DNA of 64,000 nucleotides from Phytophthora hibernalis (GCA_012656075.1 JAAKBF010000118.1:124001-188000), one strand, 5' to 3'. Counted from the stretch's first letter, positions 45,183 through 57,908 are shown. Made by a program: numbers and translations. The notes: generated by a model not told the origin, from the sequence alone.

Positions 45183-45617
45183 TCTACCACCACCGAGACT
45201 GCTGAGGGTAAGAAGTTGTAGTAACCAAGTACAAATGTCAATACAAGTTCAAACATGTTGAAGACGGCGGTTGCAATTGCCTCAGCTGACGCAGGCATAT
45301 TTGAGTTATCAGTCGTCTGATGTCTGAAGCATGGATACTTCTGTGTAAACGACAACTGCGTGGTTTCTTCGATCGCCATAACAAGAAGTACGCCCCGCTC
45401 TGCTGGACGTGAACGACTGCTGTATGCACGCATTCGACAAACGTACCGAGAGAGACTCGAGGCGCGGCTTAGAAGACTGAAAAGATGTTGGTCGTCTAAG
45501 TAAAGCAGTTGTATTAGAAAGGGAAACGGAGAAGTACAAGGCACAGGTGAAGAACAAACAAACCTCCGCCTTCTCTCTCCAGCGCAATCCGGCAGGAAGC
45601 GAAAGCTAGGTCTATGC
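45183..45617. other. Convergent 3' region, PDR transporter / NOG1
   Basis: About 435 bp between two stop codons facing each other. It should contain both 3' UTRs. Minus-strand open frames cross it (45167-45871) but have no domain, and most of that frame overlaps NOG1 in antisense-frame shadow. No further gene is seen. Confidence 0.5.
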
Positions 45618-47612
45618 TTAACGGGAGTTCGTGCTACCTGAGCCACGCTTGCCCGTGTTCTGCCACTTCGCCAGCTTCGGAACCGATATCCGATCGGCCT
45701 CGCCGGCACGTCCCATCTTGGCAGCCTTGCGTTCAGTGAGCCGTTGGGCCTTCTTGACGGCAGCCATAAAGGCCTCGTTGCCAAAGCCGGACTCGTCGCG
45801 TGGAGCGACGAGAGACTGTGAACGGTTCTTGGACTTGGAGCGCAGTTGCGATTTGGCACGAGCGCGCACACGCAGGTCGGAGCTCTCCGTCAGGTCCTCC
45901 ATGTCCACATCCATCTCGTCACGGTCACGCTTGCGGCCACGGCTTTCGTCGCCAGCCTTCCGCTTCGCCACGACGGCCTCTGCGTGCTTCATGTGGCTAG
46001 TGTCCACACCAAGAGCCTCGAGCTCTTTCTTAGTGTCCGTAAGGCTGCGAAGCTTAGCACGCACCTTGCGCGAAACATTGGAGTGGTTCTTGTTCTTGTT
46101 CTGACGGTGCTCCGCCACAATGATAGCCTTCTTCTCACGGATGCGAACAAGCTTGTCCTTCTGCTCGTCGTCAAGGTCGCTCATGTCCTCATCTTCATCC
46201 ATGGGAGCATTGTTCTCCATTGCTTCGTCCTCCTCCTTCTCCAGGGCATCAAGACGCTTGAGGATTTCCGGATCCACAAAGTCAGCAATGTTCTTTCCGT
46301 TCCAGATCTCGGGAATAGCATCCTGGGTCCAGTCGTCATTGCCGAGCATGCCCTTATAGTGCTCCTTGAAGTCGTACGAGTACACACCAGCACCACCATT
46401 GGCATTCATCTTGTCCTTCAGCAGCACGCGCGGGACAGAACCGTTCGGGTTCTCGCGGGCAGCGATCACGCTCTCCGGGATGGTGATCTCGCGCTGCACA
46501 TCGTCACGAGCCACGGGCATGGCTACACTGAGACGGTTGAGCACATCGGCTACCTTGTTGCCCTTCACCTTGGAGTTGACGCGGTGGGAGAGTAGCTCGT
46601 CACACGCGTAGTTCCTGACGTCCATGACGTTCTCCTCCGAGTGGTTGGACATGGTGAAGAACTTGGCCTTGGTAGTGTCCACGGCCGTGTTGATTAGGTT
46701 CTGATGGTGGTCCGAGAGCTGCTCGAAGCGCATCTGGTCGATCTTGTTGGCCACGAGCACGAGCGGCTTGTTGGCGAAGAGCGGGCGGATGTTCTCGAAG
46801 AGACTCAGCTGTTGCTCGATCGTGAAGCCGCACTGCTCGGAAATGTCCATGAAGAACAGGATGGAGGCCTGCAAGTGGGCCAGCGCTGTCACGGCCTGCA
46901 TTTCGATCGTGTTGCGGTCCTCCAGCGCGTGGTCCAAGATACCGGGCGTATCGATCACCTGCCAGCGCAGGTACTTGTAGTCCAGGTGGCCCACGTACAG
47001 CGCTTTGGTCGTGAAAGCGTAGGGCTGCACGTCCACGTCGGCACGCGTGACCTTGTTCATGAAGCTCGACTTGCCGACGTTGGGGAAGCCCGTGACCAGC
47101 AGCGTGCGCGTGTTGGGGTCGATGGACGGCAGGCGGGACAAGTGCTTGCGCACCTCCTCCAGGTACTCGAGCGACGCCTTCTGCTTTTTCAACAACGTGC
47201 ACATGCGACCCAGCGCCGCGCGCTTGAGCTGCTTGCATCGGTAGAGCGAGTCTCCGTACTTGATCATGCGTACGTAGTCCTTGGCGATGTTGTCGATGAG
47301 TGCGCGCGCCGTGTTGACCTGTCCGAGCGCGAGTTTGTAGTGGTCGCGGTCGTACAGGATGTTGATGAGGTCGGCGTAGAACGGGTGCAGGTCGTCCAGC
47401 CGCGGGAAGTCGTCGATGATCTGGCTGAGCTTCTCCTGGCACGTCTGCTGCGTAAACTTGACCTTGCGCATGTAGAAGGCGCGGATGCGGGAGATGGCGT
47501 ACGTCGGGTGGATGACCGTGGGCGTCTTGCGCTGCGTGCGCGTGAGCACGATGTCGATGAAGTCCGTGGCCGTGGGCACGGTCTGGATCTTCTTGAAGTT
47601 GTACACCACCAT
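45618..47612 (-). CDS. NOG1: Nucleolar GTP-binding protein 1 (NOG1)
   Basis: An unbroken 664-residue protein of usual NOG1 length. NOG1 is an essential GTPase of the nucleolus that binds pre-60S ribosomal particles and is needed for their maturation. The N-terminal helical domain (residues 1-165, beginning VVYNFKKIQTVPTATDFID) is characteristic. The GTPase domain has G1 GFPNVGKSS (175-183), G3 DTPG (221-224) and G4 NKID (289-292). Its C-terminal half is highly charged, with a NOG-C-like region (SYDFKEHY near residue 410) and a basic tail. It starts at ATG 47612, and the next upstream in-frame Met is not required. No introns. It is divergent from the coiled-coil gene at 47922, with 309 bp between start codons. 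Codon-pattern shadow frames on the other strand are not genes. Confidence 0.95.
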   Translation of the reverse strand: MVVYNFKKIQTVPTATDFIDIVLTRTQRKTPTVIHPTYAISRIRAFYMRKVKFTQQTCQEKLSQIIDDFPRLDDLHPFYADLINILYDRDHYKLALGQVNTARALIDNIAKDYVRMIKYGDSLYRCKQLKRAALGRMCTLLKKQKASLEYLEEVRKHLSRLPSIDPNTRTLLVTGFPNVGKSSFMNKVTRADVDVQPYAFTTKALYVGHLDYKYLRWQVIDTPGILDHALEDRNTIEMQAVTALAHLQASILFFMDISEQCGFTIEQQLSLFENIRPLFANKPLVLVANKIDQMRFEQLSDHHQNLINTAVDTTKAKFFTMSNHSEENVMDVRNYACDELLSHRVNSKVKGNKVADVLNRLSVAMPVARDDVQREITIPESVIAARENPNGSVPRVLLKDKMNANGGAGVYSYDFKEHYKGMLGNDDWTQDAIPEIWNGKNIADFVDPEILKRLDALEKEEDEAMENNAPMDEDEDMSDLDDEQKDKLVRIREKKAIIVAEHRQNKNKNHSNVSRKVRAKLRSLTDTKKELEALGVDTSHMKHAEAVVAKRKAGDESRGRKRDRDEMDVDMEDLTESSDLRVRARAKSQLRSKSKNRSQSLVAPRDESGFGNEAFMAAVKKAQRLTERKAAKMGRAGEADRISVPKLAKWQNTGKRGSGSTNSR

Positions 47613-47921
47613 GACGACGACTTGGCTACCTTTACGAGAGTCACGAGGAAGAGCAGGTCAATGAGCGAGTGAGGTGCACACAGCCTTTCACACACGGCGG
47701 TTGGTTGGTTCTCGCCGACGTAGACGCTTCGTGTGGTCCACACTGCAACCGTCATCAGACTCAGAATTTAGTTGGTGTCGACCACACTACATTTAGTCTG
47801 TACATATGCTGTAGCGTAGTTTCCGCATGATTTTCGTCGGGTCGCGTCCATTATACGGGAAACACACGCAAGCACGGAGGAAGCGCTTGTCCGACTACAC
47901 GTGACCTGAGTCTGAGTCTCC
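47613..47921. promoter_or_regulatory. Bidirectional promoter region, NOG1 / coiled-coil gene
   Basis: Only 309 bp separate the two outward-facing ATGs. Both core promoters must lie here or in the 5' ends. I see no TATA box and no confident initiator match. Confidence 0.45.
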
Positions 47922-50900
47922 ATGTGGACTGTGCTCTTCGGCGACCAGGAGGAGGCTTCAGCCGCACAGTCGTCTCCGTCTCTGGGCCCCGTCAAGCCCA
48001 CGACGCGTACGATGGCCGCGTCTCCGCAGCTGCCGACGCCGCCCGTGACGCCGTCGCCCCTCGAGGAGCGCGCGCGGCCGTCGACGCCTCCGCCCAGAGC
48101 CGCAGCTGATCCTGGGAACAAGAACGAGACGACTGGGGACTCGGCCATGGGGATGCTGCTCAAGAGACTGAACAACTTGATGATCAAAGTGGGGAGCACG
48201 AGTTCGAGAAGAAGACGCTGGTGGAGCAGGTACTGGATATAATAGACGAGGAATTAGGAGCTGCAGCTAATTCGGAGTGTAAATCTGCAGATGGAGAAGG
48301 AGCGGAAGCTGCTGACGGTCAAGATATCGCAACTGGAGCAGCAGATGGAGGACCTGAAGGACCAGAACGTGCAGCTCCAGTACAAAGTCGAGTACACGTC
48401 CGAGCCCATGCTAATGGAGAGGGTGCAGGACGTTACGGACATGCGGTGGGTTGAGAGGATGGAGAAGGGTAGGAGGGTTTCTGATGAGTTATTGGTGTGT
48501 AGGGACGCACTGGCTGCTGTGAAGAAGCAGTTGGAGACGGAGCTCCAGGAGAAGGACACGGAGCTCAAGCAGCTTAAAATTGCACTGGAAGCTAAGGAAA
48601 AGGAGCTGGCGGACCGCTGTGAGCAGTACGAGAAGCAGATTCAGGACTTAACGGCCGAGTTTGATTCAGCCAAGCAGGAGGCTGCGGACGCGGTTCGCGT
48701 TGCGAGCGACGCTGTTAGTGAGAAGTATGAGGAGCAGTTGAAGGAGAAGGACGTGGCTCTTCAGGCTGCGACCGAGGAGAAGGAGAGTTTGGAGGCCACG
48801 TTGTCTGACAAGCAGCAGGCTCTGGAGGAAGCGGAAGCAGTAGTGGCTGACGTGCAAAGAAATCTTGAGGCAGTTCAGGCTCAAGGTGAGGCAGACGCGA
48901 AGGTTTTAGAGCGATTGCAACAGGAGCTGGAGGGTCTGCACGCGAGCATGAGCAGCAGCTGCAGCAAATGAGGGCGAAGACCAGGAAAAACTGCAGGCGC
49001 TGGAGAAGCACGCACAAGAGCAGGAAGCTATTGCAGCGGAAAAGGCGCAGGAGCTGGAGGACTACAAGCACGATTGCGTGGAGTTGTGGAAGATCAATGA
49101 GGATCTGAAGCAGCAGATCGCTCTCACGTCTGCTGAAACGATGCTCAAACAGGCGGAATTTCGCGAAAATGCGCTGTCTGGGCAGTCTGTGCTCCAGGAC
49201 AAGGTGGCTGAGCTTGGAAATCAGACGGAGGAGTTGCAAGAGCAGGTCAACCGGAAGACGCAGGAAATTGCGGAGCTGCGGGCTGAGGCTGAAAGCCGAG
49301 TTACTGTTGACAGCGAGGCCTCCGATGAAGACAAGTTTGTGATGGTTGGTGACAACGGCACGATCAGCATGCTTGCGGAGCAGGTTGCTACTGTTCAGCG
49401 CGAACTAACAGAGGCGATGGAGCTGAACCTGCACTTAAACAACCGCAATGCATGGCTGGAGGAGCAATACCAGATGCTGTCCTCGGTGCAGTCGGAGGGT
49501 GACGATGAGCAGGTCGAATCTGGCGTTGCCAAACCTTCACTGGAGGAGCAAATTTATGCACTGGAGCAAGAGCTTCACGAGGCTCAGCGTGCTGCGAATG
49601 AGAAGGCGGACCATGTGTCAAATTTGGAGCAGAATTACAGCGCTCTTTCAACCGAGTTTGATCGCCTACACTCTGCGCACAACGAGTTGATCGACGCTAA
49701 ACAGGTCGATAATGCTACGCTGAACGATGTGAGGCGTGAGCTGGAAATACTGCGCGCATCTGAGGCCAGTGTTTCTGACAAGGATCAAGCTTTGTACGCG
49801 AAGGACGAAGAATTGGGTGACCTTCGTGCATCAAACAGCACTCTGGCAGGCGACGTTGAACGCTTGCGTGGTGTCGAAAACCAGCTGCAGCAGGTGCATG
49901 ACGCTCTGATCAAGGCGCAGAATGACGTCGCTGAAGCTGAAGCTGCCAATGCCAAGCAGCAGCACGAATTGGACGAATTGAGGAATCTCTCTGTTGCCGC
50001 CTCGAAGAATGATGAGCAGGTGACCTCAATCCAGAGTGAACTGTATGAAGCTCGGTCCGAAAAGGAGGCCCTTACTGCGGAGCTGACTCAGTCGCATGCC
50101 TCCATCCACGATCTGCAGCAGAAGTTGCAGGAGATGGAAGGATTTGTGAACGCTCAGATAATCGAGAAGAAGTCGCTGGAGCAACAGCTTCAGAACTTGC
50201 ACGAGATGGCACAAGAGAATATGGAAGGCTCGTACGACCTTCAAGCCAATCTGGAATCTAATATGGAAGAGTTGGAGAAGACCCAGGCTCAGTTGCGAGC
50301 TGAACAGGAGAAGTATGCGGCCCTTCACCACGTCACCGAAGAGGTGAAGCAATCTTCCATCTCTCGCGAGGAGCTGGAGCGTGCTCAGAGTGAGATTGCA
50401 ACTCTGGAGCAACAAGTTCGTCACTTCCACGGTCTTGAGCAGTCGCTCAAGCAGCAATTGCAGGAGGAGGCTCGCTTTAAGGATGCGGTTGTTGCGGAAT
50501 TGCAGGCCGCACAGTCGGAGCGCCTTGCAGTTGAAGAAGAGCAGAAAAACTGAAAGCATCGTACGAGCATGCAGCGGCGCAGCTAGCCTCCGCTCAGTCT
50601 TCGACAAGTGATCTTCAACGCTCAAATGATGATCTGTCGCACTCCTTGGCAGGCTCGCACCAAGGCCATGCAGACCGAGCAGCGGGTTAACTCGATGCTA
50701 GCAGACCATGACGGGACGCAGAAACAGGTCGAGTTGTTGACGAAGAAGAACCTCTCACTGGTGTCGGAAGTTCAAAGTATGCGCGACGAAGCTGACAAGC
50801 AACAGCAGAGTGCACGCGGTCAGCTTGAGCAGCTGAAGGCGGCACATGCTGGTGTTCAACGTCAGCTGGTAGATGCGACGCAGGCGCTCCAGAGCAAGGA

Positions 50901-51742
50901 TGCCGAGGTAGCTGCGGTAGCCCAGCGTAGTCAGGCCGACGTGGCGCAACTCGAGGATCTGGTCAATCGCTACAAAATGGACAAGCAATCTTCCGACCAG
51001 CAGTTGTCACATATTAATGCGGAGTGCGAACACCTTCGTCAGGCGCATGACGAGGCCAAGGCGACGATTGACCGCTCAGCACGAGCTGGAGCAGTTGCGG
51101 GTGTACCTGAATGCGACGCAGCAGGAAAAGACTTCGCTTGAGGCGGAGGTTGGCCAGCTGCTTGGCTTGAACGACGAGAAGTCCCATCTGCTTCAGGAAC
51201 TGGACGAGCAAAAACGCGTGAACCAGCGGTTGCAGGAAACGAATCACGAGTTGGAAGGTTTGCTGCAGAGCTCCAAGGCGTACTGCGCTGAGTTGTCCCG
51301 TGACAGCGAGGACAAGGTCAGTCGGGTGCAAGAGTTCGCTCGCCACGTGGAGCAGGAAGCGCGCGACGAGATTAACCGTATCGCGCACGAGAACGGTGTT
51401 CTGCGCGATGAGCTGGAGCAGCTGGCTCAGGCTCGCTTCGAGGAGACCAACGAGCACGATGACCTGCGTGTGAAGCTTGCCGAATTACAGGCTGAAAACA
51501 ACGTGTTGTCGGCCCGAGCGCACCGCCTCACGCAGCAGCTGTCGCAGTACACGGATCTCCCTGAAGATGACGAGCTTGCTGCTTCAGGGCAAGGACAGAC
51601 GCCCGACCTGTGGGAGCTGCTGTCCTCGGGTATGGAGCAGCTCAAGGCTGACCTGGAGCTCGCTAGCAAGTACGCGGCCAGTATTGATGCCAGTAGCGTA
51701 GACGGCGGCGTCGCAGACGATTCTTTCACGGTCGCAAACTAG
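47922..51742 (+). CDS. Long coiled-coil protein, function unknown
   Basis: About 1,270 residues. The start is taken at ATG 47922; a second in-frame ATG lies at 48012. A Pro/Ser/Thr-rich N-terminus (LPTPPVTPSPLEERARPSTP) is followed by LLKRLNNLMIK and EFEKKTLVEQVLDIIDEELG. Then a nearly continuous coiled coil with regular Leu/Glu/Gln/Lys heptads runs to the end (for example EKERKLLTVKISQLEQQMED, ELQEKDTELKQLK). It ends with a short acidic tail (PDLWELLSSGMEQLKADL). The architecture resembles golgins, centrosomal or myosin-tail proteins, but I see no GRIP, GRAB or motor domain, so no function can be assigned. One-base shifts near 48195, 48270, 48945, 50553 and 51085 break the frame; the coiled coil resumes at once each time, so these are likely sequence errors or small introns. 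Confidence 0.75.
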
Positions 51743-52133
51743 TGTACACCTCGAGCTGAGGGGCTAACGTGACTTCCCGGTTTTTGGTGGTAAAGGTGCT
51801 GACGGTGGTGGCTAGATCGAGGCCAGGATAAATAGCTCTGAAGCTTACTTCCGTGTCCTCGACCTCCGACGTCCAGTTTACATATAAAATATACTTCTTG
51901 TCCGTGCATATTATCGCGCAGGCGTGTGCTGTCAAGCAAGTGTGTGGACTCGAGGATATTCAACCGCGAACGGGTCATCGTCTTCGTTCTTATCTTGCCA
52001 TTTTTAACTCGTGCCAGTCGCCCCAAAATTATCGGATTCATGGTCATCTTGCATTCGTCACAATCCTCATCACCAGTCGATTCACGCAAGTGCCGCCGTC
52101 GCGCTTAAAGCTGTTGCTGGATTAACCGAGAAA
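51743..52133. other. Intergenic region between two plus-strand coiled-coil genes
   Basis: About 390 bp. It should contain the 3' end of the long coiled-coil gene and the promoter of the next gene. Open frames here (51739-52125) overlap each other on both strands and show no domain. No RNA gene is evident. Confidence 0.45.
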
Positions 52134-52912
52134 ATGGCCGACACGATGGAGATCCCGAAAAGCAGACTCATTGAAGCCAAGCAGGTGAGGATCGTCGTCA
52201 ATTTCTATGCTTTATCCGTTCTTGGGCTTACAGTTGACACTTGGTTCATGTTTTCAGAGACGACAAGACGCATCCAAAGACGCATTGTTGAAAAACCGCA
52301 TCGCGCTGCTCAAGGCGGAGGAAGAAAAGGCCTGGAAGAAAATCGAGCAAACTCGTCGCCGTGCTGCTGAGCTGCTCAAACTCCGTCAGGATAATGGTCG
52401 AGCCCACGCCATGCTCAAAGAACTCGCAATGGAGGTTGAACGTGAAACTCAAGCTTCCATCCAGCTCAAGCGTGAACTCGTGTTGAGCATTGACAGTATA
52501 CCGAAAAAGAAAGAGATGAGTATGCAACTTACCGAGGCACGCAGATCCGAAGCCCTGCAGCTCAAGGAGGACAAACAGCGCTGGAAGGAGGCCATGGACC
52601 GACAGAAGCGAGACGAGCTGATTGACGCCATCCGCCGCAAAGAAGAGATCGAAGGTCAGAAGGAAGCCCTTCGCGTCAAGAAGATGCTGCACAAGCAGGA
52701 CGTCGACAAAAACACTCGGGAACGCGCTCAGGAAAAGGTCCGTGCTGAGGAAGAACAAGCTCGACGACACGAGGCAGAGGCAGGATATGGAACGTCAAGA
52801 ACTGGAGCTCATTCAGCGGCTGCGCAACACGCAGCACCTGCAGAAGCAGGCCTTTGAAGAACTAGAAGCTGCCCTCAGCGGTGGTAGCGTAATGACCTCG
52901 AAGCTTACTTAA
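52134..52912 (+). CDS. Small charged coiled-coil protein
   Basis: The start is ATG 52134 (MADTMEIPKSRLIEAKQ). A short intron (GTGAGG...TTTTCAG, about 52185-52257) separates this from the main exon. The main exon is a highly charged helix rich in Lys, Arg, Glu and Gln (DALLKNRIALLKAEEEKAWK, KEMSMQLTEARRSEALQLKE), ending LRNTQHLQKQAFEELEAALS. The total is about 235 residues. A one-base shift near 52770 is needed to reach the final segment. I do not recognise the family; such proteins occur among ciliary and cytoskeletal components. Its stop is only five bases from the stop of the GEMIN5-like gene on the other strand. Confidence 0.65.
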
Positions 52913-52917
52913 AGTTA

Positions 52918-55900
52918 TCACTTTACGCCGTCAGCACTCCATGTAAGACGCGATCGCACGTCGTTCACGTCAACTATAAGAGTTTGCTTCAACGATAGAG
53001 ACTCCTTGTTTTCTTCGCCTTGATCTGATACGTTGTTAGCGCACGAGTCCACGCTTTTCTCTTGACAATCTGGCAGTTGATGTGCGATCACCAGAATATC
53101 ATTCAGCAGGGTCTGCAGCTGAGACTGATTGGCAGGATCCATGAGGCCCTGGTTCAATGGAAATGTAGCTTTGGCATTCAGGAATTCAACACGAAGAAGT
53201 TGCAGCAATGAGCGGAGGAATGACTCAAACAACTGCACATTCTCCAGAGTAGAACCATTCTTGACGAATGCTGCGAGCAGGATTTTACACTGCGAGAGCA
53301 ACACCGAACTCCATAGCACCAGTGTGTCGAGTTGTTCGTCTGCAAGTTCGCCACACTGCGGAAGCTCTTTGGGGGACGCGAAACCGAGTGGGAACAACAA
53401 CAGCATCACAGCGAGTTGGAAATCACCAACGCCTCCTTCGGAGCCTGAGAATGGCAAGCCAACACTCTTTCGAACTTCGCCCTGTGCTAGAAGCAGACAC
53501 GCTTCTCGCATATGCTCGAGAGCCCCAATGAAGCTTGAGCTCATGACGTCCATCACAAAACGCAATAATCGCTGAGCCGCTTCCAACAATGGTGTTATTG
53601 CACTATCATTCGCAACAGCTTTCTCGATGTCACCAAAGCAGTTTGATTCCACGAGCAAATTTTGCGCTTCCTGAATACGAGCTTGGCCCCCTGCATCGAA
53701 CCAGTATCCACATTCCTGGTAAGCGCTCAGTACTTGACACCAGAAATGAGCCCCACGATGCGCGACCCGCTGTTTGCTTAGCTGTTCCTCAGCATGGATT
53801 GCTGTAGCATATCCGCTAAGCACCCGGTCATCAAGTCGTTCAGCACCATATTCTTCCTTGTTTCCATGAGGCTTGGTAAAAAATCGAAAAGCTCACGAAC
53901 ACTACACGGTGCGTCAGACTGCAGCAGTTTGTCGAAGGCCTTCGTTTCTCTATTAGCTTCACCGAGTTCGAAGTTTCCTGGTTGGTGTTCGTTAATCGCC
54001 TTTAATATCTTGAGAAGGCATGACGTCAAACGGTATAGCGCTAGGGACGAGGTTGCCACCAGCCGAGACTGAAGCAGTCGTCCCGCTGTTTCAGCAACAT
54101 CGAAGTGGAGCTTCGTGAGGGCACGACCCGCGATCGAGATGAAGAAACTCGCAGGGAATGAGAATTCTGCAGTACTATTGTCGAAATCTGCGTCATCCGT
54201 GCAACTGGCACCCACCGGAGATTTTACGTCAGACAGCAGCACCTCCAGAGCAGAATTTATCAAGATCATATCACCTGTGTTCGCAAGCGTATGGACTGCC
54301 CGCGTTTTGGCTTTAATTGAGCCAACCTGCAAAAATACCAAGGCTGCCTCTCCATGATGGCCACGCTTTAAAAGAAACTCGGCGTATTTCCACAAGGTGT
54401 CGTGAAGCAGGGGTCATGGGGTCCTAATCGCGACCGAATGAGCGCTAGAGCCTCCCTATGTGCATCGCCGCTCACCAAGCACGTGATCGCAGAACGAACT
54501 TTTGCAATGCTGAGAAAATGGATTGCTGGGCCAGAACGCATTGACAGTGGACAAGCAAAGTCAGACACGAGTAGACAGCACAAGAGGAAAGCGGACAATA
54601 ACGAACCTGCTGTTTTCTTGTCCCCCTGGGCGTCGAGTTGGCGAGCATACAAGTTTGTCATCTCCCGCCACAAGTCCATTCCACCCATTGGGGCGTACGA
54701 AAGCCAGGTTGGTGAAAGAGCTCCTTCCTTTGCGACGATCCGTAAGGCATCAGTAACATTGCCTTGGATCAGTAACATGTTGGCTAGACTCTCCCAATCT
54801 TGCTCATCTTGATAGCGCTTCTCTTCAGAAGCGAAGAAAGCACGAATAGATGCACGATCGGTATGCACTAACATATTATTTTTCCACTGGTTTGTTTTCA
54901 CACCATCAACATTCTCTGCATCGGCTTCTGCACATTTAACTCCTGTAGTCCTGTTGCAAGCGGATGCGATTTCAGCTGGAGAGAGTTTCACTTCGGGGTG
55001 GAAAATCATCACACTTTTTTTCCTGGATTTGTTCTTCGTTGAGATCGAGTCATCAGTAGACGATGCGTTCGCCAATTTATCCGGGTTGGCTACCTCTTCT
55101 TTCTGGGTCTTCATGTGGCCTTCACGGGATTCTCCTGCAATAAAGGTGATCCCAACTTCTTGAGGCTGTTTTACCTTACAGGTCTTCTTCTGATTGGTTT
55201 GTGGGCCCTTCTGCTGCTCTCTGCAATCCCAGAAGCGCAGTGTCTGATCTTCGCCTCCGGTCACTAGAGTGTACTGTGACACCCAGTCAAGCGACAATAC
55301 TCGACCAACATGGTGTTTAAAGTATGCCTCCCTCTCCAGAGATGCTGCATTCCAGACTTGAACACTTCCATCGGCGGAGCTTGAGGCTAGAAGTCCGCTG
55401 GATGCGTCGGTGCACCACCTCAAACCAGTAACGGTGTTTGAATGAGCTTCCATACTGCCGAGGAGATGGAGTTTTTGACTATTGGGGGTAGAGTTGCCAT
55501 CAGCATCCATTGCAGTAGATTTTGTACCGTAGACAAAAATCTTCCCGTCTTGGCCACCGGAAGCTAGCAAGCCGGCGTTTGGACCTTTGGTCCATGCTAG
55601 GCACGTTATCGACTCTGAATGTTCGTGAAAACGATTTGCCTCAACGCTGTTATCATCCCAGTTCATCACTTTCACGACACCATTAGAGAGTCCAATCGCA
55701 AGCAGCCCAGACTTATCATCCAATGCAAACGCGGCACAGTCGTTCATGATTTTACGAGAGTTTTTATCAATCGCATCTGCATTCGATTCCAAAATATGCC
55801 CACCAGCGTCGCGACTCCACAAAGCTACCTTCACGTCATCTCCATCGCGATTCTTAGCTGTCTGGCCTTCCTGAACAACTAAAACCTCGTCAAGAGTCTG

Positions 55901-57908
55901 GCCTTGTGCTTGTGCAGCTTCCAATTGTTTGACGCTCTCCAGAAATGAAGTATCCCCACCGACAGCATCGTCAGGCTGTTTTGCATGTGACACTATCCAC
56001 TGAAGTTGTTTGATCTCGTGGTCGTGACCGGATCGAAAATGATTGTACTTCTTGGTCTGCACGTCGTACACTCCAATGCGACCGTCTTCCATGCCGTAAG
56101 CCAGCAGAGAGTGATGGAACGGATGCCATTGAACACAAGTGACCTTACTTTGTAGCCCTCTCCAAAGCAGGTCGCATTCGTAGTCACTTGTACCAGCAGC
56201 CAAATTCCACAGTCGAATGGTCTGATCTCCAATTCCAGCAGCCAAGAGCTTGTTTGTAGAACTATACGAAGTGCTGTAAGCATGTCCGCCTAGCCCAGTC
56301 AATTTCTCGACACAAGTTGCTGCTGGTGCCGACTTCGAGAGAGGGTTTTCTTTCCAAAGGCGTAGCTCGCGATCCAACGAAACAGTTAGCATGGAGGCGG
56401 GTTCGCCCTCAACCAGCGCAGAGCTACAAGGCGGAATCCCCACGATAGTGAATAGCATTCGACTATGTCCCCTTTGACAACAACAGGCTTGCAGGAAGTA
56501 CGACGGCTTTTACCTTTCTTTGCCTGATCTTCCGCCATGGCCGCATTCCATTCCCATCGAAACAAACTGCCATCAAACGAGCCTGACCATAGGCAATGTT
56601 TACCTGGTGCTTCAGGACTGTTGGTACTCCACGCCACGGGCAGCCATAGCTGTTTGGTCTGGGTGAATGACATGCCTTGCTTTCCTGTTGGAAGCCGTAG
56701 CACCTGTTCCAAAGCAGGCTCTTCGGCTGTATTCATTGCGATTTTCCACACCTTGATGGTTTTATCCCGTGATGAAGACGCCAGCCATTCTTCAGGACCA
56801 GCCCTATCCAAGTCAATACTACTCGTCTCATCTTCAATTGCAGACCTGCTAGCCTCACATGTGGACTTCCACGCGACACACTGGACTTCCTGATCATGAC
56901 CATTAAGTCGGTGGCGCACAGTGCCTCGCGCAGCGTCCACCAGACACAGCACCCCACTGCGATATCCAACGGCTACTAACGCTTTGTCGTGCGGCGAAAT
57001 AGCGATCGAGTGGATGGCGTCACCTGAGACCGGCGTGAAGACAAACACCTTTCCCCTGCAACCGTTGCAACACATTCGCACACGCCGTCAGAGCCTCACC
57101 TCAACATAAAAACACCAACATCCGAGCGCCGCGTCACGTACGCGTCCCTTTCCCACGCGCTGATTCGCCCCTGTCGATCCCCGCCAGCACAAAGTTCGCA
57201 TCCAACGTGCTAGACACCGTGACGGCCATAACCTCCGCCTTGTGCTTTCGGTGCTGCTCGATCAGCGTCAACGACGCCACATCCCTGCACTCCATCAAGC
57301 AGCAAACCCCCAACAATCAGCAACAACAACAACCCACCTTCTTCCAGCACTGCACACCCACCAGATCTGCACGCTGCCTTCCTCTCCGCCACACACCAGG
57401 CGCAGCTCGCCCGTCGTGTCCGTCAGAAACTGCACAGCCGTCACGCGTCGGTCGCGCTTGCCACGCACCAACTGCGCGAAGAACGAGAGCTTCACTCCGG
57501 ACCCAGCAGTCTTGACTCCACTGGCATCTTGAGCTTCTGAAGCACTGGTCACCTGGTGCATTGATACACTGTCAGTTGACGCTCGTACCAGCTCATTGCA
57601 CTAGCCACCCAGTGCCAACCTGGTAGATGAAGACGCTGTTCTTGGCTCCGAAGGCGAGCAGCAGCCCAAACACGTCGCTGCGCCCGCAGTCGCAGATCTA
57701 CAGACCGCAAAACACACATTTTAGTATCTGAAACACTGAATTATTCCATTCCAACCGCCATATCTCCGCAACCACGGACCTTGGAGCAGTACCAATTGGC
57801 AGACGGAGGCAACAGACACAGGTGGTCTTCCCCATGCAACCGCCTCTCCCCTCTGCGCTCTCCAGCCTTCCCCACAGCGTCGGCAACCGGCCTGTCAGCC
57901 TCCGCCAT
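52918..57908 (-). CDS. GEMIN5-like WD40 protein
   Basis: GEMIN5 is the WD40 subunit of the SMN complex that recognises snRNA precursors and helps Sm-core assembly. The start ATG at 57908 opens a short leader, then LLPPSANWYCSK, which closely matches the N-terminus of animal GEMIN5 (PPSPNWY). Short introns follow (first at about 57699-57779). WD40 repeats run from about 57500 to 55200, with hallmark blocks such as LLWRGLQSKVTCVQWHP, GLWSRD-like turns, LASSSRDKTIKVW, GDQTIRLWNLA and LASSSADGSVQVWN, enough for about 12-14 blades. The C-terminal part (54900-52918) is helical and TPR-like: EDWESLANMLL-like DEQDWESLANMLLIQGNV, DALRIVAKEGALSPTW, YAEFLLKRGHHGEAALVFL. About 1,550 residues in total, similar to animal GEMIN5. 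Frame changes at about 56440, 54560 (probably an intron), 54395 and 53800 join neighbouring exons. Confidence 0.85.

Noticed and set aside
45167..45871. Minus-strand frame overlapping the ends of the PDR and NOG1 genes
   Set aside because: It overlaps NOG1 coding sequence in another frame and has no recognisable domain. The unique part is best explained as 3' UTR.
46600..47442. Second minus-strand frame inside NOG1
   Set aside because: It is out of frame with NOG1 and has an Arg/Ala/Gln-biased composition typical of a shifted frame in GC-rich DNA.
46704..47672. Long plus-strand open frame (322 codons) opposite NOG1
   Set aside because: It lies wholly in antisense to a fully conserved NOG1 gene with high GC third positions, which creates long open shadow frames. 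The translation shows no domain.
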